Shown here: positions 27,726-28,142 of the stretch, one piece after another | How positions within the stretch are numbered: the first letter of the stretch is position 1 | How the letters are laid out: every line of letters begins with the position of its first letter | Made by a program: the position numbers and the translations under genes | The notes under the pieces: generated by a model | Databases searched by the model: none | The model's input: the letters and a program-made list of their open reading frames with translations, nothing else | Told to the model about the DNA's origin: nothing | Virus record (IMG/VR): IMGVR_UViG_3300031656_000025 | Location: 1-28,142 of that record | Reading direction: 5' to 3' (one strand) | Source: a virus | DNA length: 28,142 bases

Positions 27726-28025
27726 CTAATCTGATATTAAAGCTTGTAAAGAATAAGATTTGCCATTATACTCAATGGTAGGAGTTTCAAGACTATCCTT
27801 AAAAAACTTATTTTTTTGTGATTTTTTTTCAGAATTAGTCAAGCCTCCTAAACGACCGCTACTATTAGCTTCAAAGTTGTTATATTTTTTTATCATACTC
27901 ATAGCCTTCTCGTACTGAGGATGTGTTTTTTTGTCACCTTCAGGTATTGGATTATTATTCCAATTAACCCTTGTGTCTGTGTCTTTCTTTTTACCAATAA
28001 ATTTTTGATATAATCCTGATTCCAT
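27726..28025 (-). CDS. Hypothetical protein before endolysin (99 aa)
   Basis: The protein begins MESGLYQKFIGKKKDTDTRV and is rich in Lys, Asn, Ser and Gly throughout, with a short C-terminal segment TPTIEYNGKSYSLQALISD that looks beta-hairpin-like. The middle (EKAMSMIKKYNNFEANSSGR) is polar. No family is recognised. It is one base from the endolysin gene and follows another small basic gene, so it is in the same leftward unit. A virion or lysis-related role is possible. Confidence 0.6.
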   Translation of the reverse strand: MESGLYQKFIGKKKDTDTRVNWNNNPIPEGDKKTHPQYEKAMSMIKKYNNFEANSSGRLGGLTNSEKKSQKNKFFKDSLETPTIEYNGKSYSLQALISD

Positions 28026-28027
28026 AA

Positions 28028-28141
28028 TTATTTTTTTTCTTTATGTTTATTACAGAAGCTGCTAGCCGCTCCAACGCTTCCAAATCCCCATTTTTTTAAT
28101 GCCATAGCTTTTCTTGTGGGCTCTCCTTTAGCGTCTTTCAT
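28028..28141 (-). CDS. Small basic protein at the right edge, possibly truncated (37 aa or more)
   Basis: From ATG 28141 the frame encodes MKDAKGEPTRKAMALKKWGF, then GSVGAASSFCNKHKEKK. The KxWGFGSVGAAxSFCxxH pattern resembles a short marine phage conserved peptide. The frame may continue upstream beyond the window, since 28141 is at the very edge. It is basic and carries one Cys and one His that could bind metal with others. Same leftward unit as the endolysin. Confidence 0.5.
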   Translation of the reverse strand: MKDAKGEPTRKAMALKKWGFGSVGAASSFCNKHKEKK

Positions 28142-28142
28142 A

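Overview
This window looks like part of the genome of a lytic, tailed, AT-rich, probably marine phage whose host is most likely a Bacteroidota bacterium. The host call rests on translation context. Almost no gene on either strand has a Shine-Dalgarno sequence; starts instead sit in A/T-rich leaders, often ending in ACTATG. Several virion proteins also resemble types I associate with Bacteroidota phages. Host and marine origin are inference; the phage assignment is secure from gene content.

Layout. (1) Positions 1-11351 are read leftward and hold late/virion genes. In transcription order these are a set of small structural genes, a 233-aa and a 665-aa appendage protein, a 1352-aa tail fibre with eleven GxVGIGTTxP repeats and a C-terminal S74 self-cleaving chaperone, small virion-associated proteins, a GroEL/GroES pair, a winged-helix-like protein and one cut-off gene. 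(2) Positions 11352-11807 are a divergent intergenic region with a T/C-rich tract and GACAT repeats, a candidate origin/control region. (3) Positions 11808-15130 are read rightward and hold many tiny, probably early genes separated by copies of one precisely spaced promoter-like element (AATACGA-N8-GGATAAT...) and by small structured RNAs: a tRNA with a CAT anticodon, a 77-nt tmRNA-like RNA and a tRNA-like minihelix. (4) Positions 15127-26777 are a rightward replication and nucleotide-metabolism run: ATP-dependent DNA ligase, a DNA-binding protein, a sigma factor, ERF annealing protein, PD-(D/E)XK exonuclease, SSB-like protein, T7-type primase-helicase, a thymidylate-synthase-family enzyme with a specificity-changing Asp, a GIY-YIG-like/MazG-like fusion, a DUF1064-like endonuclease, and class I ribonucleotide reductase beta and alpha. 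(5) A strong bidirectional terminator at 26785-26812 separates this run from converging leftward genes (26864-28141), which include an M15-type endolysin and small basic proteins.

How the parts fit. RNR makes deoxynucleotides. The ThyA-like enzyme carries Asp where dUMP-specific enzymes have Asn, as in T4 dCMP hydroxymethylase, and a MazG-like pyrophosphohydrolase lies directly downstream; together they suggest a modified-cytosine pathway. ERF, exonuclease and SSB form a recombination set, with primase-helicase and ligase for replication. No DNA or RNA polymerase gene is in the window, so the phage sigma factor would act with host core RNA polymerase.

Most unusual observation: the 77-nt RNA at 13488-13564 has the hallmarks of the tRNA-like domain of tmRNA (stemless D-loop, G3:U70 alanine identity pair, long P2 helix, T arm) but has no mRNA-like domain at all.
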